Assembly: GCA_964645625.1 (NCBI GenBank)
Contig: CAZYAI010000069.1
Coordinates: 1-9,414, forward strand
DNA length: 9,414 nucleotides
Direction of reading: 5' to 3'
From: AB-137-C09 sp964645625
GTDB taxonomy: Bacteria; Pseudomonadota; Zetaproteobacteria; Mariprofundales; Mariprofundaceae
Position numbers and translations under genes: made by a program. The notes under the pieces are model-generated. The model was not told where the DNA came from and made no database searches. It was given only the letters and a program-made list of their open reading frames with translations. Shown piece by piece: positions 7,394 through 9,414 of this stretch; position 1 is the stretch's first letter, and each line of letters begins with the position of its first letter.

Positions 7394-8198
7394 CTGCAAA
7401 GCCGCTACGTGTTTTTTGAAACCAGACAAAGCCTAACCATGCGATAAACAAGCTTACCATGAAATAAATCCCCAATCCTTCCCAATTCGGCATATGCCCC
7501 CATAGCAATACTTCTCGGAATTGTTCAATTATAAAAGTCAAAGGGTTCAGATAAAAGAAAACGCTGTAAGAATCCGGAAAAGCCGTAGCTGGATAAAAAA
7601 TCGGGCTTAGAAACATCATCGCCATGACAACAATACCAATACCTTGTCCAATATCACGAATATACGTGCCTAATGAAGCCAGCATCCATGACAAGCCCAT
7701 CGTCAAAAACAACAGAGGGGTCAATATTAAAGGGAATAACACAACCGTCCAATACAATGATCCGCTTAATGCTAACATAAAACCAAGCAACACAAGGATG
7801 CTTATTGCTGCATGAAACAAGCTTGATCCCAGGGCAATCCAAGGCAAAATTTCCAAAGGGAAGACGACCTTTTTCACATAATTCACATTACTTAAAATCA
7901 ACGATGGTGCCCGAGACGCGCATTCAGAAAAAAGCGAATACACAATCAGCCCAGCAAACAGAATACCAGCAAATTCAAGGTTATTGTCCACATGCGGCCA
8001 GCGCGCTTTAAAAATCACACTAAACACAAAAGTGTAAACAATCAGCATCAAGACTGGATTAAAAAACGACCACAACAAGCCCATAGCAGAGCCTTTATAG
8101 CGTCCAACTACTTCGCGTTTGCTCATTTGATAAATTAACGAACGATGAGCAAACAAACTAGCGAACATGGCTGTAGGAGATATAGAAAATTTTCGCAT
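7383..8198 (-). CDS. wzm: Polysaccharide ABC exporter permease (Wzm-type, ABC-2 family), 271 aa
   Basis: Inner-membrane permease of the polysaccharide exporter; partner of the ATPase immediately downstream. It shows family landmarks: REVVGRYKGSAMGLLWSFFNP (28-48) before the first helix, YVKKVVFPLEILP (107-119), the cytoplasmic GTYIRDIGQ segment (177-185), LSPIFYP (197-203) and a C-terminal GFADVL. Hydrophobic stretches at about 45-64, 76-91, 118-143, 148-173, 186-203 and 242-260 fit six membrane helices. Length is typical. The start is ATG 8198, preceded by AGGTG at 8-nt spacing; a TTG at 8222 is upstream of that site and less likely. It is the first gene of the operon, following the comEA terminator by about 90 nt. 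Confidence 0.93.
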   Translation of the reverse strand: MRKFSISPTAMFASLFAHRSLIYQMSKREVVGRYKGSAMGLLWSFFNPVLMLIVYTFVFSVIFKARWPHVDNNLEFAGILFAGLIVYSLFSECASRAPSLILSNVNYVKKVVFPLEILPWIALGSSLFHAAISILVLLGFMLALSGSLYWTVVLFPLILTPLLFLTMGLSWMLASLGTYIRDIGQGIGIVVMAMMFLSPIFYPATAFPDSYSVFFYLNPLTFIIEQFREVLLWGHMPNWEGLGIYFMVSLFIAWLGFVWFQKTRSGFADVL

Positions 8199-8206
8199 TA
8201 AAAAAA

Positions 8207-8211
8207 CACCT
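8207..8211 (-). promoter_or_regulatory. Ribosome-binding site deciding the permease start
   Basis: AGGTG on the minus strand lies 8 nt before ATG 8198. It supports the ATG over the TTG at 8222, which lies upstream of this site. Confidence 0.65.
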
Positions 8212-8231
8212 AAGCCAGACAATGGTAGGTA

Positions 8232-8260
8232 CTGATAAAAAATGACAACGGAGACATCAA
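8232..8260 (-). promoter_or_regulatory. Candidate sigma-70-like promoter for the polysaccharide operon
   Basis: In the gap between the comEA terminator and the permease, the minus strand has TTGATG (8260-8255), then 17 nt, then TATCAG (8237-8232). Each hexamer matches 4 of 6 consensus bases. Location and spacing fit a promoter for the operon, but the match is only moderate, and read-through or another site is possible. Confidence 0.35.
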
Positions 8261-8288
8261 AAGCCCTTGTTACAAAGAATTTTCAGAC

Positions 8289-8324
8289 AAAAAAAAGATG
8301 CACTCACCAGAGTGAGTGCATCTT
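8289..8324 (-). terminator. Strong intrinsic terminator after comEA
   Basis: A perfect 13-bp stem, AAGATGCACTCAC (8295-8307) with GTGAGTGCATCTT (8312-8324), encloses the 4-nt loop 8308-8311. On the minus strand it is followed by eight U (8296-8289). It ends comEA transcription 19 nt after its stop and separates that gene from the polysaccharide operon. Confidence 0.95.
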
Positions 8325-8342
8325 CATCAAAGCTTATTCAAG

Positions 8343-8660
8343 CTATTTAGCTGGAGCGGCAGGCTTTTTAGGCGCGGACTTTGCTGCTGTTTTTACAGTA
8401 AAGACAGCTTTAATCTTTTCCAGCGTTTTTTCACCAATACCTTTAACTGCCAATAATTCTTTCATATCTTTAATGCCATGGTGTGCTTCGCGGTATGTAA
8501 CAATGGCAGCGGCAGTTTTTTCACCAATGCCTTTAACTTCGGTAAGTTGCGAAGCTGTGGCGGTATTCACATCGCGTAAATCGCCTGCAAATACGGGGTT
8601 AACAAAGGACAACATCAACAAGGACAACACAAAAAACAACGACTTAAACGACAATTTCAT
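8343..8660 (-). CDS. ComEA-like secreted helix-hairpin-helix protein, 105 aa
   Basis: Small exported DNA-binding protein of the ComEA family. Residues 1-25 form a signal peptide (basic KLSFK, hydrophobic LFFVLSLLMLSFV, likely cleavage after PVFA), so it should be periplasmic. Then VNTATASQL, the standard ComEA entry, and two helix-hairpin-helix hairpins, VKGIGEKTAAAI (42-53) and VKGIGEKTLEKI (72-83), which bind the DNA backbone without sequence preference. In naturally competent bacteria ComEA pulls DNA through the outer membrane. A basic Ala/Pro/Lys tail (TAAKSAPKKPAAPAK) follows. The start is ATG 8660 with a near-perfect AGGAGGT upstream; a much longer version from 8768 would bury the signal peptide. 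It is transcribed as a single gene with its own terminator, apparently unrelated to the glycan operon. Short ComEA-like proteins occur in many proteobacteria, and competence itself is not proven. Confidence 0.93.
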   Translation of the reverse strand: MKLSFKSLFFVLSLLMLSFVNPVFAGDLRDVNTATASQLTEVKGIGEKTAAAIVTYREAHHGIKDMKELLAVKGIGEKTLEKIKAVFTVKTAAKSAPKKPAAPAK

Positions 8661-8664
8661 CTGA

Positions 8665-8671
8665 ACCTCCT
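8665..8671 (-). promoter_or_regulatory. Consensus Shine-Dalgarno for the comEA-like gene
   Basis: AGGAGGT on the minus strand ends 4 nt before ATG 8660. It fixes the start of the comEA-like gene and suggests efficient translation. Confidence 0.85.
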
Positions 8672-8684
8672 GTGATACAAACAA

Positions 8685-8699
8685 CATGATAAGATCATG
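8685..8699. repeat. Short inverted repeat upstream of the comEA-like gene
   Basis: CATGAT-AAG-ATCATG, perfect 6-bp arms with a 3-nt centre, 25 nt upstream of the start codon and just before the ribosome-binding site. Its position in the leader or promoter would suit an operator or a small mRNA hairpin. This is a weak, short signal, and I could not place a convincing promoter around it. Confidence 0.4.
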
Positions 8700-8800
8700 C
8701 ACAAGCAGGAAACATAGCAAGCCAAAGCTTCCTTGCAAGCAGCAGCACGTAGCAACAGCAATTCTCATTATGGAATTGCAACCCTGAAAAGCGATGGTGA

Positions 8801-8988
8801 CTTCCCTTTTAAGACGAGATGCACGTACACTACAAGACCACCATGTAGGTTGGGTTGAGGCACGAAACCCAACAAAGGAGCATAGCCTAAATAACGTATG
8901 GTTGTTTTAAAGTTGGCTTTCGTACCTCAACCACAACCTTGTATGTTTCGCATATTCATATTGCTTTTGTCCCGTCTTAAACGGAAAG
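8801..8988. repeat. Degenerate ~190-bp inverted repeat with palindromic intergenic repeat cores (MITE-like)
   Basis: The left arm, about 8801-8873, and the reverse complement of the right arm, about 8912-8988, align at both ends. Outer parts: CTTCCCTTTTAAGACGAGA (8801-8819) versus CTTTCCGTTTAAGACGGGA (8988-8970). Inner parts: AGGTTGGGTTGAGGCACG, then AAACCCAAC (8873), versus AGGTTGTGGTTGAGGTACG, then AAAGCCAAC (8912). The left inner part is itself a hairpin: GTTGGGTT (8849-8856) pairs with AACCCAAC (8866-8873). The core resembles a short intergenic repeat I recall as widespread in proteobacteria and cyanobacteria. It fills most of the 353-nt space between the comEA-like and Rpn genes. No transposase is inside, so it would be non-autonomous or a remnant. 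Confidence 0.7.
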
Positions 8989-9013
8989 CCGTTCTGCGAA
9001 TCATCACGACGAT

Positions 9014-9414
9014 TTATGAATCATTCAGGTTAACAAGCAATAACTCAACCTCGCGCTCTGGTATATCGAACATCGCTGCAATTTCACTCGCTGTCATACC
9101 TGCCTCGTGCGCTTTGACAACCATGCTATTGCGCCCTTCTTTCACCCCCTCATCTCGTCCTTGGTTCAAGCCTTCTTCTCTGGCTGATTCAATTTTACTT
9201 GCAACATCACAAAGATCATGCATGCGTATATCGTACATTTTACGTTCATCTTCATCAAACATACGATCTACTTTTTGAATAGCAGAAACAATCGCAGGAT
9301 CGCAGCTTAAACTTGCTGGGATATTTTCTTTGTTAATCTCATGAGCTCGCGTAAGAAATAACGACCAACGATCCAACACGGTAGCGACGTCACTATAATC
9401 TTTATGGAACTTCG
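9014..9414 (-). CDS. Rpn-family (PD-(D/E)XK nuclease/putative transposase) protein, C-terminal part only
   Basis: 132 codons are open from the window edge to TAA at 9016-9014; the 5' end lies outside. The visible start, KFHKDYSDVATVLDRWSLFLTRAHEI, matches the region after the nuclease core in the Rpn/PDDEXK_2 family, where F-x-K plus LDRW-x-x-FL recurs. It ends with a charged E-G-x-x-x-G repeat segment (EEGLNQGRDEGVKEGR) and a short helix-turn-helix-like tail (MTASEIAAMFDIPEREVELLL), both usual for the family. Members are described as recombination-promoting nucleases and are abundant, multicopy and horizontally spread. The catalytic PD-(D/E)XK residues are not in view, so activity cannot be judged. 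A GTG at 9379 is not a likely start because the conserved frame continues upstream to the edge. Confidence 0.85.
   Translation of the reverse strand, partial: KFHKDYSDVATVLDRWSLFLTRAHEINKENIPASLSCDPAIVSAIQKVDRMFDEDERKMYDIRMHDLCDVASKIESAREEGLNQGRDEGVKEGRNSMVVKAHEAGMTASEIAAMFDIPEREVELLLVNLNDS

Noticed and set aside
7394..7429. TTG start at 7429 for the exporter ATPase
   Set aside because: A 47-nt overlap with the permease and non-homologous-looking leading residues; ATG 7393 starts the conserved domain.
8199..8222. TTG start at 8222 for the permease
   Set aside because: The AGGTG ribosome-binding site lies downstream of it and serves ATG 8198.
8425..8538. Direct repeat of about 24 nt, 90 nt apart
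   Set aside because: It encodes the VKGIGEKT loops of the two helix-hairpin-helix motifs, so ordinary domain duplication explains it.
8242..8664. Plus-strand open frame of 140 codons opposite the comEA-like gene
   Set aside because: It runs through the terminator hairpin and is antisense to a well-supported gene; its composition looks like a mirror of that gene.
8661..8768. Longer comEA-like protein from 8768
   Set aside because: It would place a 36-residue Cys-rich extension before a clear signal peptide and ignore the AGGAGGT site.
8980..8993. Small hairpin AACGG/CCGTT as an Rpn terminator
   Set aside because: Only 5 bp of stem and no U tract on the minus strand.
8898..9278. Plus-strand open frame of 126 codons opposite the Rpn gene
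   Set aside because: Antisense shadow overlapping the repeat arm, with no recognisable domain.
1..9414. CRISPR array, tRNA or rRNA genes
   Set aside because: No regularly spaced short repeats with unique spacers and no RNA-gene signatures seen; the only tandem repeat is the coding 63-nt unit.

Overview
This window reads as part of an accessory cell-surface polysaccharide (O-antigen or capsule type) locus from a Gram-negative bacterium, most likely a proteobacterium. The evidence is a Wzm/Wzt-type ABC exporter pair whose ATPase has an extended C-terminal domain, several glycan-modifying enzymes, a small secreted ComEA-like protein and the tail of an Rpn/PD-(D/E)XK-type gene. The DNA looks moderately AT-rich. 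I cannot name a genus from the sequence alone.

Every gene I accept is on the minus strand, so transcription runs from high to low coordinates. In that order: (1) 9414-9014, the 3' end of an Rpn-family gene cut by the window edge; (2) 9013-8661, an intergenic stretch with a degenerate ~190-bp inverted repeat (8801-8988) built around a short palindromic intergenic repeat; (3) 8660-8343, a comEA-like gene with its own strong intrinsic terminator (8324-8289); (4) from 8198 down, a tightly packed operon: exporter permease, exporter ATPase, a SAM methyltransferase, a very large multidomain protein, a family-4-like glycosyltransferase, and an acyltransferase running off the window at position 1. All five operon junctions overlap by 4 to 11 bases (ATGA or GTGA at three of them), which points to translational coupling.

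The most notable object is the large protein at 5482-2328. It is interrupted by a run of exactly 100 N (3726-3825). This looks like a scaffold gap of arbitrary length, because it puts the two sides out of frame and the two sides share the same 63-nt repeat. Rejoined in the repeat register, the protein would be: four-Cys zinc-ribbon, methyltransferase 1, methyltransferase 2, a coiled coil of tandem 21-residue (three-heptad) repeats, and a glycosyltransferase, over 1,030 residues in total. A tandem-repeat coiled coil between a methylating module and a glycosyltransferase, beside a Wzt with a carbohydrate-binding-type C-terminal domain, recalls the WbdD 'terminator and molecular ruler' logic of E. 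coli O8/O9a. Here the ruler length could change by whole repeat units.

A working model (inference): the two glycosyltransferases build or extend a glycan on the cytoplasmic side, the methyltransferases and the acyltransferase decorate or cap it, the Wzt C-terminal domain recognises the finished end, and Wzm/Wzt exports it. No initiating transferase, Wzx/Wzy or sugar-nucleotide enzymes lie in the window, so the locus probably continues beyond position 1 or elsewhere.
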